Source: an uncultured Oscillospiraceae bacterium (GTDB lineage Bacteria; Bacillota; Clostridia; Oscillospirales; Oscillospiraceae). Taken from it: a stretch of 64,000 bases of DNA. The notes below the pieces were generated by a model, which worked only from the letters and a program-made list of their open reading frames with translations, was not told the origin of the DNA and did not search any database. The stretch covers positions 8,342-72,341 of the forward strand of contig CAJULZ010000003.1 in assembly GCA_910587205.1 (NCBI GenBank). Reading direction: 5' to 3'. Both the position numbers and the translations under genes were made by a program. This document shows positions 7,003 to 14,903 of this stretch, one piece after another; positions within the stretch are counted from its first letter, which is position 1, and each line of letters opens with the position of its first letter.

Positions 7003-9327
7003 CTACGCTCTTTTCGCGAGAGGCGACTCCGGCCCCTCCTGATCCGCCGCGGCATTGTGGAACTGGTCGAACCGCCAGCCCTCCGCCGTGCGCACCAGCT
7101 TCATGGGGAAGTCGATGGTGTAGTCCCAGCCGCTGGTAAGCCGTTTGTCCCGGTCGGCGGTACTTTCGCCCTCATTGGGCCAGGGCGAGCTGTAGTGCCC
7201 GGTGAGGGTGAAGGTGATCTCGTCGTCGGTTTTGGAGATCAGCTGGAAGGTGTCGGGGAAGTTGTCGTTGTAGTAGTACATGCCGCGGGAGGCCAGGAGG
7301 AAATGCGTCGCGCCGCCGATATCCACATACATCTCCCCCCGCTGGATCGCGTTCAGGCTGTCCCAACAGCGGTCGGTGAACACTGAGTGCACCAGCGCAT
7401 CGAAGTCCTCCCAATCGGCGTACCGCCCGGTGGCCTTGGTGTAGCCTATGCCGTTGTACTCCACATCCCCCCAGCCGTCGGGGTAGGGGTCGCCCACCTC
7501 CCAGATGCAGGAGTCGGCGGTGTCCCCGCCGAACAGGTGGCCGTAGACGCAGTGGGCCCGGCGGTAGAGCTGCTGCTGTTCCCCGTCCAGGAAGTCCGGG
7601 ACGGCGGCGGACAGGCTGGCCTCGTCCAGGGGCGGCTCCGCTGTGCCCGCCTCCGGCTTCCCCTGGGTGTTGTCCACCTTCACCCGCAGGTCAGGCCGGA
7701 CCGCGCGGCTGAGCATGGCCGCCGCCTCGCTGCGCAGTACCGCGCCCTCGGGGTCAAAAACACCGCCGCCCTTACCCTGCATCACCCCCGCCCGGGCCAT
7801 CCCGGTGATGGCCGCGTTCACATGTCCGAAATCGCCCACATCGGAGAATTTCAGCTCAGGGTTGAGGATATCCATGGGCTCACGATCCAGCGCGGCCCAC
7901 AGCAGCCAGGCCAGGTGTGCCCGGGAGGCGGGCTTGGCGTAATCCCAGGTCAGTTCCCCAGTGAGCATGTCCCGCCCCTTGGCGTAATCCACGTAGGGCT
8001 GGTACCACGCCTGCCCCGCCTTGAGGGTGAAGCTGTTTTTCTCATTATAATAGGTATCCCGCACCCGGGCGGCGATGGTGACCGCCTCCGCCACAGTGAT
8101 GGTCTTACCGGGGGCAAAGGTGCCGTCTGGGTTGCCCTTCATCAAGCCCAGCTCAAAAGCGGACTTCACGTTGGCGGCAAACCAGTCGCCGGACTTCACG
8201 TCGGAGAATTGGCCGCTTCGGTAGTTCTGGACAGGGCTGAAGTTGACCAGCCCTGTGTTGGTCCCGGCGGAGATGTAAAAGCCGCCGCCCAGCTTGGTCT
8301 GCTCTTCCCCCGGCCAGCCGCCCCCCTCCTTGGGGGAAAACTTCCACAGGCTGCCGTCCCGTTTGATGACTAAAATATCCTGTTCCCCCTGGGCGGCATA
8401 CGCCACGTTATCCGTCAGGAACTTAAAGTCGCCCTTGTTTTCGGTGTTCTCCCAACCGGGACGACCAGGGATGTAGTCCTCGTCATAGCAATAGAGCGCA
8501 CCGCCCTCCATGATGGCCAGCTTGTCCCGCAGCCAGGTGATATTGCCCATGGAGAATTTGGTTTGCAACCGCTCTACCGCGCCGGTCTCGCTGTTCACGT
8601 CCCAGTGGCAGACATTGCCCTGCTCCGTCAGAGCCAGGTTGGCCCAGGATACCTGGACCACGCCCTCCTCCAAATCGGCCAGCTTCCGGGGCGGCTGGTC
8701 ATCCGTCCCGGTCATCCGCCAGCCCCACAGCTCATGGTCGGCGGTGACGGCGTAGTGGAGGTCCGTCCAGATTACGTTGTCCATGATTTTTACCAGGTAA
8801 TTTCCGGTCTTGTGCAGCCAGGGCGCGCCGAAGCTGCCCCAGCCATTCACCCACAGGGTGCCGTCCCGCTTCAGGATCACCGAGTGGAACTGGTCCATGG
8901 CGGCCATAGCCACGCCGTCCATGACCTTCACCGGCTTCATCCCGTCCCGCTCCCACTGGTAGTCCACGCCGAGGACGGTGTCGTTGAACTGGGCGGTGTT
9001 GAACGCCCACAGCCCGCCGCCGCTGTCCACCGCCAGGACGGACCCCCGGCCTCCGGTGTACACCGCCGCCGCGTTTTTCATCAGCTCCCTGGCCTTCTCA
9101 AAGGGCACGTCCTCCAAGAACCCGCCGAACTCCTGGCTGCCCCAGGTGATGAGGGCGCCGTCGGGGCGGATGGCGTAGCAGTCCTGCCACCCCACCGCCA
9201 GAAGGGACTTGACCACCGGCACGCCGTCGGGCACAGGGTTGGAGGCGGCGGACGCGGCGGGCAGGTGTCCGCCCCACAGCGCCAGCAGCAGCGCCGCGGA
9301 TAGGGCAAGGGTGATGGTTCGTTTCAT
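7003..9327 (-). CDS. SLH-domain surface protein with RCC1-like repeats
   Basis: 774 residues from the ATG at 9327, which follows GGGAGG; the in-frame ATG five codons upstream overlaps that site. A signal peptide ends near AASAAS. Residues about 40-350 contain RCC1/BNR-like units ([40 protein letters not shown]), predicting a beta-propeller. Two SLH units follow ([19 protein letters not shown] and [20 protein letters not shown]), which bind secondary cell-wall polymer. The last roughly 180 residues form a separate domain ([30 protein letters not shown]), reminiscent of the IseA-like C-termini seen in clostridial surface proteins. It is probably exported and wall-bound; its role is unknown. Confidence 0.82.
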   Translation of the reverse strand: MKRTITLALSAALLLALWGGHLPAASAASNPVPDGVPVVKSLLAVGWQDCYAIRPDGALITWGSQEFGGFLEDVPFEKARELMKNAAAVYTGGRGSVLAVDSGGGLWAFNTAQFNDTVLGVDYQWERDGMKPVKVMDGVAMAAMDQFHSVILKRDGTLWVNGWGSFGAPWLHKTGNYLVKIMDNVIWTDLHYAVTADHELWGWRMTGTDDQPPRKLADLEEGVVQVSWANLALTEQGNVCHWDVNSETGAVERLQTKFSMGNITWLRDKLAIMEGGALYCYDEDYIPGRPGWENTENKGDFKFLTDNVAYAAQGEQDILVIKRDGSLWKFSPKEGGGWPGEEQTKLGGGFYISAGTNTGLVNFSPVQNYRSGQFSDVKSGDWFAANVKSAFELGLMKGNPDGTFAPGKTITVAEAVTIAARVRDTYYNEKNSFTLKAGQAWYQPYVDYAKGRDMLTGELTWDYAKPASRAHLAWLLWAALDREPMDILNPELKFSDVGDFGHVNAAITGMARAGVMQGKGGGVFDPEGAVLRSEAAAMLSRAVRPDLRVKVDNTQGKPEAGTAEPPLDEASLSAAVPDFLDGEQQQLYRRAHCVYGHLFGGDTADSCIWEVGDPYPDGWGDVEYNGIGYTKATGRYADWEDFDALVHSVFTDRCWDSLNAIQRGEMYVDIGGATHFLLASRGMYYYNDNFPDTFQLISKTDDEITFTLTGHYSSPWPNEGESTADRDKRLTSGWDYTIDFPMKLVRTAEGWRFDQFHNAAADQEGPESPLAKRA

Positions 9328-9498
9328 CGGCTTACCTCCCATTCTGATTCGCTAAATCACGGTCATTCTCACCGGTTCAGTCTATCACGGCAGGCCAACC
9401 CTGTCAACTCCCGCGGAGAATCGGCAGGAGCAAAGGCCCGGCACACCTGATAAAATAGGAGAGGTTGGAAAACGGTGGGGAGAAAATAAAATTTCCCC

Positions 9499-9565
9499 TT
9501 GCAATCGGGGGCGCGGTGTGTTACAATGCAAGTGTAATGGTTTGGATGTTCGAATTTTCGAACAT
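9499..9565 (+). promoter_or_regulatory. Promoter and operator-like palindrome before the transglutaminase/pilus operon
   Basis: TTGCAA (9499) is followed after 17 bases by TACAAT (9522). Just after the predicted start, 9546-9565 is a palindrome with 9-bp arms (ATGTTCGAA / TTCGAACAT) around two bases. The arrangement suggests a repressor site in the 5' leader. The rest of 9328-9649 holds nothing else recognisable. Confidence 0.6.
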
Positions 9566-9649
9566 ATATTTCATAATCGCGCGGTGCGGCCCCTCCCCGC
9601 GAACAGCCTTGGAAATGGGGATATCTGAGCGGAAAATGAGGAGATAATC

Positions 9650-10672
9650 ATGAAACTTCGTAGAATTTTGACATCTGTGCTGGCCCTGCTGCTGCTGTGC
9701 GGCTGTTCCGGGCAGGCGGCTCAGGAATCCGTATCCCCGGAGCCCGACCAGGATCAGATGTACATTGACGCGGTCGCTGTGGCCGACCTGGAAGATATTG
9801 AGGACGAGGCGGTGGCCCTGTCCGCCGCGCCCGCCCCGGCCCTGTCCACGGTACTCAGCCCCGTGGCCGCAGGCACGCAGGTCGCCAAGAAGGGCCAAGC
9901 GGTGGTGGACTACTCCAACACCCAGGACGGCTATGTGATGGTGAAGTGCTCCTCCACACGGCAGTTGAAGGTGCGGGTATTCGGCCCGTCCTACGCGGTG
10001 AACGAGACCAAATACACTTATGACCTCACCTCCGGCGTATGGGCGACCCTCCCCCTCTCCGATGGGAATGGGGCTTATAAGGTCGTGGTGTACGAGCAGG
10101 CCCCGAACACCACGAAGTACGCCACCGCACTCACGGCGAACTTCTCCGTCACCTTGAAGGACGAATTCGCCCCCTTCCTGCGGCCCAACCAGTATGTGAA
10201 CTATGAGTACGCCAATGAAACGCTGTATATGGCGGGCCAGCTCACCCAGGGCATCGACGACCCCCTGGAGAAGGTGGCCAAGGTGTACGACTACGTGGTA
10301 AACAACCTCACCTATGACCATGAGAAAGCGAACCGCGCCAAGAACGGCAAAATGGCCGACTTCATCCCCGTGCTGGACGACGTCCTGATGGCGAAAAAGG
10401 GCATCTGCTTTGACTATGCGGCCCTGATGACCGGAATGCTGCGCAGCCAGGGCGTACCCTGCAAAATGGTGATTGGCTACGCGGGCAAGGAGTACCACGC
10501 CTGGGTGAGCGTATGGACGGCGGAGACCGGCTGGGTGGAGGGCGCGGTGTACTTTGACGGCGTGTCCTGGCAGCGGATGGACCCCACCTTCATTTCCTCC
10601 GGTAAGAACAGTGCGAAAATCCAGGCGTATGTAGCCGACGGCAGCCACTACAACGCCATGTATCTGTATTAA
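9650..10672 (+). CDS. Transglutaminase-like lipoprotein
   Basis: 340 residues. Lipoprotein signal with lipobox LLCGC, so it is anchored outside the membrane. The C-terminal half is a transglutaminase/peptidase-fold domain: the catalytic triad is visible as Cys in KKGICFDYA, His in YHAWVSVW and Asp in QRMDPTF. The middle region looks beta-rich. GAGGAG lies eight bases before the ATG. It heads a tight plus-strand run into the pilus-like genes, with 14 bases to pilC. Proteins of this type cleave or cross-link peptides or act as non-enzymatic scaffolds. A role in processing or anchoring the appendage is inference. Confidence 0.85.
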   Translation: MKLRRILTSVLALLLLCGCSGQAAQESVSPEPDQDQMYIDAVAVADLEDIEDEAVALSAAPAPALSTVLSPVAAGTQVAKKGQAVVDYSNTQDGYVMVKCSSTRQLKVRVFGPSYAVNETKYTYDLTSGVWATLPLSDGNGAYKVVVYEQAPNTTKYATALTANFSVTLKDEFAPFLRPNQYVNYEYANETLYMAGQLTQGIDDPLEKVAKVYDYVVNNLTYDHEKANRAKNGKMADFIPVLDDVLMAKKGICFDYAALMTGMLRSQGVPCKMVIGYAGKEYHAWVSVWTAETGWVEGAVYFDGVSWQRMDPTFISSGKNSAKIQAYVADGSHYNAMYLY

Positions 10673-10686
10673 AGTAGGTGCCAAAG

Positions 10687-11724
10687 ATGGGAAAAGCGGC
10701 GACAAACCGGGAACTGTCCGGGCTGACGATGGAGCTGTCCCTGCTCCTGCGCGCAGGCGTAGGGGTTGGGGACGCCCTGTCCATGCTGGGCGGCGAGGAT
10801 GGATATCAGGACCTGCTGGCCGGCATGGCCCAGCGGGCGGATGAGGGCGCCCCACTGTCCGAATGCCTTCGGACGGGGGGGCGCGTCCCCGCGTATGTGT
10901 GCGGGTTGATTGAGGTGGGCGAGGAGACGGGCCGCACCGAGGAGGCGCTGTCCGCCCTGTCCCAATACTATGAGCAGCGCGCCCGCTTGGACCGGCAGGT
11001 GCGCAGCGCCCTTTTGTACCCGGCGGTGATGCTGGTGCTGATGCTGCTGGTGATCGGGGTGCTGTTGGTGCGGGTGCTGCCCATTTTTGACGACGTGTAC
11101 GCCTCCCTGGGCGGTCGGCTCACCGGCGTGGCCGGTGGGCTGCTGGCCATCGGGCGGTGGCTGGATTCCGCCATGCCCGTGCTGTGGGTGCTGCTGGCCC
11201 TGGTGGTGGTGGGCTTTGGCGCGTTCGCCGGGGTGGAGAGCTTCCGGGCAAAGGTGCTCTCCCTGTGGCGGGGCGCCCGGGGGGACAGGGGCATTTCCCG
11301 CCGGATGAACAACGCCCGGCTGGCCCAGGCCATCGCCATGGGCTTGGCCAGCGGCCTGCCGCTGGAAAAGGCGCTGGAGCTGTCCGCCGCGTTGATGGCG
11401 GACGTGCCCCCCGCCCAGGCCCGGTGCCTGGACTGCCGTGCCCGGCTGGACCAAGGGGACGTGACCTTGTCCGCCGCCCTGGGGGAGAGCGGGCTGCTGC
11501 CCGCGGGGGCCTGCCGCCTGCTGGAGATCGGCCAGCGCAGCGGTTCGGCGGACGCGGCTATGGAGAAGATCGCCCGGGATCTGTCCGAGGACAGCGACGC
11601 CGCCTTGGAGGACCTGGTGGGCCGGGTGGAGCCCGCCCTGGTGCTGGTGTGCTCGGTGCTGGTGGGGCTGATCCTGCTGTCGGTGATGCTGCCGCTCATG
11701 CACATCATGAGCGCCATCGGGTGA
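10687..11724 (+). CDS. Type IV pilus / type II secretion inner-membrane platform protein (PilC/GspF)
   Basis: 345 residues with two T2SSF repeats: an N-terminal half with SLLLRAGVGVGDALSML and GEETGRTEEALSALSQYYE, then a second half with AIAMGLASGLPLEKALELSA and IGQRSGSADAAMEKIARDL. Three membrane spans lie near residues 110-130, 170-190 and 315-335, as usual. The ATG at 10687 is chosen over a GTG nine bases upstream because AGGTG is correctly spaced for it. It assembles the pilin-like subunits with the ATPase at the end of the operon. Confidence 0.9.
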   Translation: MGKAATNRELSGLTMELSLLLRAGVGVGDALSMLGGEDGYQDLLAGMAQRADEGAPLSECLRTGGRVPAYVCGLIEVGEETGRTEEALSALSQYYEQRARLDRQVRSALLYPAVMLVLMLLVIGVLLVRVLPIFDDVYASLGGRLTGVAGGLLAIGRWLDSAMPVLWVLLALVVVGFGAFAGVESFRAKVLSLWRGARGDRGISRRMNNARLAQAIAMGLASGLPLEKALELSAALMADVPPAQARCLDCRARLDQGDVTLSAALGESGLLPAGACRLLEIGQRSGSADAAMEKIARDLSEDSDAALEDLVGRVEPALVLVCSVLVGLILLSVMLPLMHIMSAIG

Positions 11725-11728
11725 CGGC

Positions 11729-12049
11729 ATGAAGGGCGTCATGGGATTTTTGAAGGGCCTGCTGCTGCCGCTGCTGGCAGTGGCGGCCCTGGTGTGCTTT
11801 GCCACCGCCGTGGACAGCCTCAACGACGGGCAGTCCTCCGAGCGCCTGCGCCAAGTGGAGCAGGCGGTGCGCCGCAGCTGCGCGGCGTGCTATGCCGCGG
11901 AGGGGGCCTATCCCCCCGACCTTGACTATCTGAAGGACCGGTACGGCCTTCAGATCGACGATGGGGATTATATCGTCCATTACGCCGCCCAGGCGGGGAA
12001 CCTGATGCCGGACATCGTGGTGATGCCCGCGCAGCCGCAGGCGGGGTGA
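11729..12049 (+). CDS. Small single-span pilin-like protein
   Basis: 106 residues: a short cationic start (MKGVMGFLKG), one membrane span at about residues 9-27, then an extracellular domain with two nearby cysteines (RRSCAACYAAEG) and DYLKDRYGLQIDDGDYIVHY. The YPPDLDYLKDRYG part resembles type IV pilin C-terminal domains, in which an aligned helix is followed by a Pro/Asp turn. No classical GFxxxE prepilin cleavage site is present. It starts four bases after pilC. Confidence 0.65.
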   Translation: MKGVMGFLKGLLLPLLAVAALVCFATAVDSLNDGQSSERLRQVEQAVRRSCAACYAAEGAYPPDLDYLKDRYGLQIDDGDYIVHYAAQAGNLMPDIVVMPAQPQAG

Positions 12050-12054
12050 GCGGC

Positions 12055-12546
12055 ATGAAGAAAAAAAACGAGCATTTGGAGGGTCTGATGGCCCTGCTGC
12101 TATTCGGGGTATTCGCGGTGTGCCTGCTGATTGTGCTGCTCACCGGGGCGGACAGTTACCAGCGCCTCACGGAGCGGGACCAGTTGGCGTCAGACAGCCG
12201 CACCTGCGCCCAGTATTTGACCACCCGGGTGCGCCAGGCCGAGGAAGACGGAGCCGTGGCGGTGGAGGAGTTCGGCGGCGGCAACGCGCTGTGCTTCCGT
12301 CAGAACATCGTGGGCGAGGGATACGTCACCCGGATCTACGTACATGACGGCTGGCTGATGGAGCTATTTTGCCGGGCTGAGGCGGAGCTGGAGCCTGCGG
12401 ACGGAGAGCGCGTTATGGCCGCCCAGTCGCTGGAGGCTGAGGAACGGGACGGCCTGCTGTGCCTTGCCATCACCCCGGAGAACGGGGAGGCGGTGGAAGT
12501 GCTGCTGTCCCTGCGCAGCGGAGAGGGGGCTTGGTATGAAAAGTAA
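12055..12546 (+). CDS. DUF4860-like pilin-associated membrane protein
   Basis: 163 residues: charged KKKNEHLEG start, one membrane span at about 13-34, and an extracellular beta-rich domain. Its organisation matches minor pilin-like proteins found in clostridial PilC/PilT operons, which I associate with DUF4860, but that assignment is from memory. A GTG nine bases upstream is possible; GGTGA precedes the ATG. The gene overlaps the next by 11 bases, indicating translational coupling. Confidence 0.6.
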   Translation: MKKKNEHLEGLMALLLFGVFAVCLLIVLLTGADSYQRLTERDQLASDSRTCAQYLTTRVRQAEEDGAVAVEEFGGGNALCFRQNIVGEGYVTRIYVHDGWLMELFCRAEAELEPADGERVMAAQSLEAEERDGLLCLAITPENGEAVEVLLSLRSGEGAWYEK

Positions 12547-12997
12547 GGCCCCCCTGCTCCTCATGGAGCAGATGGTGATGCTGGTGGTGTTCGCCCTGGC
12601 GGCGGCGCTGTGCGTCCAGGCGTTTGTGCGCTCGGACGCGGCCTCCCGGCAAAACGCGGCCCGGGACCGGGCAGTGGTGGTATGCCAAAACGCGGCGGAG
12701 CTCATCCGGCACAACGGCGGTAACGTGGAGGCCGCCTTGACCCAGCTCCACGGCGAGGTCTACGAGCGGGACGGCGTCTACCACGCCTATTACGACGGCG
12801 ATATGAACTATATCCGGTCCCAGCCGGGGTGCGGCATGGAGGCGCCTGAGACGGCCTACCGCCTGGAGGTGTCCCCGGTGGACACAGGGGTGGACGGCCT
12901 GGGCAGGGCCCGAGTGGAAGTGGTGCCCGTGGAGGGCAATGCGGTGGTCTTCGCCCTGGACATTGCGTGGCAGAAGGGGGTGGGCGCGGATGGATAA
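12536..12997 (+). CDS. Single-span pilin-like protein
   Basis: 153 residues. MKSKAPLLLMEQMVMLVVFALAAALC gives a prepilin-like N-terminal helix with a Glu at residue 11, followed by an extracellular domain (VVVCQNAAELIRHNGGN, YDGDMNYIRSQ). It overlaps both neighbours by several bases. Probable minor pilin or pseudopilin; no recognised family. Confidence 0.6.
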   Translation: MKSKAPLLLMEQMVMLVVFALAAALCVQAFVRSDAASRQNAARDRAVVVCQNAAELIRHNGGNVEAALTQLHGEVYERDGVYHAYYDGDMNYIRSQPGCGMEAPETAYRLEVSPVDTGVDGLGRARVEVVPVEGNAVVFALDIAWQKGVGADG

Positions 12998-13451
12998 CTG
13001 GAAACAGACCGAGGTGTCCCCGCCCCCGGTGGGAGGCGCGTCCCTGCTGGTGGTGTTCGCGGTGCTGTGCCTGACGGTGTTCGCCCTGCTCAGCCTGTCC
13101 ACCGTCCGGGCCAACCAGCGGCTCAGCGAGGCGTCCGCCCAAACTGCGGCAGACTACTACGCCGCCGACTGCCAGGCCCAGGCAGTGCTGGCCTGGCTGC
13201 GCACTGGGGAGGCGGAACCGGGGGCTATCCCGGAGGACTTCCAGATAAGCACGTCCATCAGCGATTACCCTTACCCCGACCGCAGCAAAACAATCCATTA
13301 TTACGCCTGCCCAATCTCGGACACCCAGGAGCTCCAAGTGGAGATCCGCATGGACGGGGACGGGAGCTATACCATCCTGCGCTGGCAGGCCGTCCCTGTG
13401 GGCGGCTGGGAGGAGAGCGGCGTGGAAATCTGGGACGGCGAAATTTTTTAG
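12990..13451 (+). CDS. Single-span pilin-like protein
   Basis: 153 residues: a 16-residue cytoplasmic start, one membrane span (SLLVVFAVLCLTVFALLSL), then an extracellular part with two cysteines. The sequence after the span (RANQRLSEASAQTAADYYAADCQAQAVLAWL) is like the helix of PilX/GspK-type minor pilins. It overlaps the preceding gene by eight bases and is followed 12 bases later by the ATPase gene. Assignment as a minor pilin is by structure and context. Confidence 0.6.
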   Translation: MDNWKQTEVSPPPVGGASLLVVFAVLCLTVFALLSLSTVRANQRLSEASAQTAADYYAADCQAQAVLAWLRTGEAEPGAIPEDFQISTSISDYPYPDRSKTIHYYACPISDTQELQVEIRMDGDGSYTILRWQAVPVGGWEESGVEIWDGEIF

Positions 13452-13463
13452 GAGGAGCGTACC

Positions 13464-14531
13464 ATGGCAGAATTGCTGGATTATTTGAGCCGGGTGGTGC
13501 AAGACGGCGCATCCGACCTGTTCATCATCGCGGGCGGCCCGGTGTGCGAGAAGCTGGAGAACCGGCTGGTGCACATCGGGGAGGACCGGGTTATGCCTGA
13601 GGAGAGCGAGCGGCTCATTACCGACCTGTACGCCAAGGCGGGGCGCTCCATGGACTTCTTCAAGCAGGCCGGGGACGACGATTTTTCCTTTGCCCTGCCC
13701 GGCCTGGCCCGATTCCGCGCCAATACCTACCGGCAGCGCGGCTCCATGGCGGCGGTGATCCGGGTGGTGGCTTTCGGTATCCCGGACTGGAAGGGGCTGG
13801 GCATCCCGGAGGAGGTCATGAAGCTGGCCCAGGTGAAGCACGGCATGATCCTCGTCACCGGCACGGCGGGCAGCGGCAAGTCCACCACCCAGGCGTGCAT
13901 CATCGACCGGATCAACCAGACCCGGGAGTGTCACATCATCACTATGGAGAACCCCATCGAGTACCTCCACCGGAACCGGAACAGCATCGTTAGCCAGCGG
14001 GAGATCGCCATCGACACGGAGGACTATTTATCCGCCCTGCGAGCCTGCCTGCGCCAAGCCCCCGACGTGATCCTCCTGGGGGAGATGCGTGACCACGAAA
14101 CCATCCACACCGCCATGACCGCCGCGGAGACCGGCCACCTGCTCATCGCTACGCTCCACACCCAGGGGGCGGTGAACACCATTGACCGCATTGTGGACTC
14201 CTTCCCCAGCGACCAGCAGGCCCAGGTACGCATCCAGCTGAGCATGGTGCTCCACACAGTGGTGTCCCAGCAGCTCATTCCCGGCGTGGACGGCAGTCTA
14301 GTGCCCGCCTTTGAGGTGATGCACGTGAACAGCGGCATCCGCAGCATGATCCGGGACAGTAAAAGCCACCAGATCGACAACGCTATTGCCGCCGGCGGCG
14401 GGGAGGGCATGGTCTCCATGGACCAGTCCATCCTGGCCCTGTGCCAAGCTGGAAAAATTACCCGGGAGACGGCCCTGAACTGCGCCGCCAACCCGGAGCA
14501 GCTCCAGCGCAGGCTGGGCGGCTCCATCTAA
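13464..14531 (+). CDS. pilT: PilT-type secretion/retraction ATPase
   Basis: 355 residues, the normal PilT length, cytoplasmic hexameric ATPase. Walker A is GTAGSGKST, the Walker B/Asp region is DVILLGEMRD, and the His box is GHLLIATLHT. The conserved PilT N-terminal LFIIAGGPV strand is also present. GGAGG precedes the ATG. This is the only ATPase in the operon; no PilB extension ATPase, prepilin peptidase or PilMNO genes are nearby. It either powers a minimal system by itself or works with components encoded elsewhere. Confidence 0.9.
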   Translation: MAELLDYLSRVVQDGASDLFIIAGGPVCEKLENRLVHIGEDRVMPEESERLITDLYAKAGRSMDFFKQAGDDDFSFALPGLARFRANTYRQRGSMAAVIRVVAFGIPDWKGLGIPEEVMKLAQVKHGMILVTGTAGSGKSTTQACIIDRINQTRECHIITMENPIEYLHRNRNSIVSQREIAIDTEDYLSALRACLRQAPDVILLGEMRDHETIHTAMTAAETGHLLIATLHTQGAVNTIDRIVDSFPSDQQAQVRIQLSMVLHTVVSQQLIPGVDGSLVPAFEVMHVNSGIRSMIRDSKSHQIDNAIAAGGGEGMVSMDQSILALCQAGKITRETALNCAANPEQLQRRLGGSI

Positions 14532-14549
14532 GAAATAAACGAAACGCAG

Positions 14550-14589
14550 GGGGCGGACGCCGGAAATCCGGTGTCCGCCCCTCTTTTTT
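14550..14589 (+). terminator. Rho-independent terminator of the pilus-like operon
   Basis: 14-bp stem (arm begins GGGGCGGACGCCGG, one G-T pair) with an AAAT loop, followed by TCTTTTTTG, 19 bases after the pilT stop. Confidence 0.92.
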
Positions 14590-14632
14590 GAGCTTCCAGC
14601 GGAAAAAAGGGGCAGACCCAGCAAAAAGAGGG

Positions 14633-14661
14633 TTGACAACTGGAGGCGGAAGGGATATACT
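14633..14661 (+). promoter_or_regulatory. Promoter of the ABC exporter leader
   Basis: TTGACA, 17-base spacer, TATACT. A nearly consensus vegetative promoter about 38 bases before the leader-peptide ATG. Confidence 0.88.
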
Positions 14662-14698
14662 GGTCAAGCACGACACAAAATGAGAGGAGGCGCACAAA

Positions 14699-14791
14699 AT
14701 GCTGAACATTTCTATGAGCAAGTTTTTTGCATGTGGTACTGACAGAGGGCAGGACCAGAGGGCCTTTTGCGCGCCTGTGGGATGGATTTAG
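14699..14791 (+). CDS. 30-residue leader peptide of the ABC exporter
   Basis: Short ORF starting MLNISMSKFFACGTDRG and ending PVGWI, with a strong GAGAGGAGG site nine bases before its ATG. It lies between a strong promoter and an intrinsic terminator, upstream of a multidrug-type ABC pair. Codons 15-17 (GAC AGA GGG) contain the anti-terminator strand described in the next entry. It is probably a regulatory peptide whose translation is sensed, as proposed for B. subtilis bmrB ahead of bmrCD. No homologue is claimed. Confidence 0.7.
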   Translation: MLNISMSKFFACGTDRGQDQRAFCAPVGWI

Positions 14792-14852
14792 GCACCCATC
14801 CTATGTTTTTTGGCTTTGCGCGGCGTCCCTCTGTGATGGGGGACGCTTTTTT
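14742..14852 (+). promoter_or_regulatory. Transcription attenuator controlling the ABC exporter
   Basis: The terminator is GCGTCCC (14823-14829) pairing with GGGACGC (14840-14846), followed by six T. ACAGAGGG inside the leader ORF (14742-14749) is perfectly complementary to CCCTCTGT (14827-14834), which covers part of the left arm and the loop of that terminator, so the two structures exclude each other. A further stem (GGATGG / CCATCC) lies near the leader stop codon. Ribosome stalling before codon 15 would expose the anti-terminator strand. The pairing is seen; the mechanism is inferred. Confidence 0.7.
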
Positions 14853-14903
14853 GCGTCTTCGGCGGCCCACGGACGGCTGCCTTGAGAAAGGAGGAATATC
14901 TCA

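Noticed and set aside
9546..9565. LexA (SOS) box
   Set aside because: The half-sites point the wrong way round (GTTCG...CGAAC instead of CGAAC...GTTCG), so it was kept only as an unidentified palindrome.
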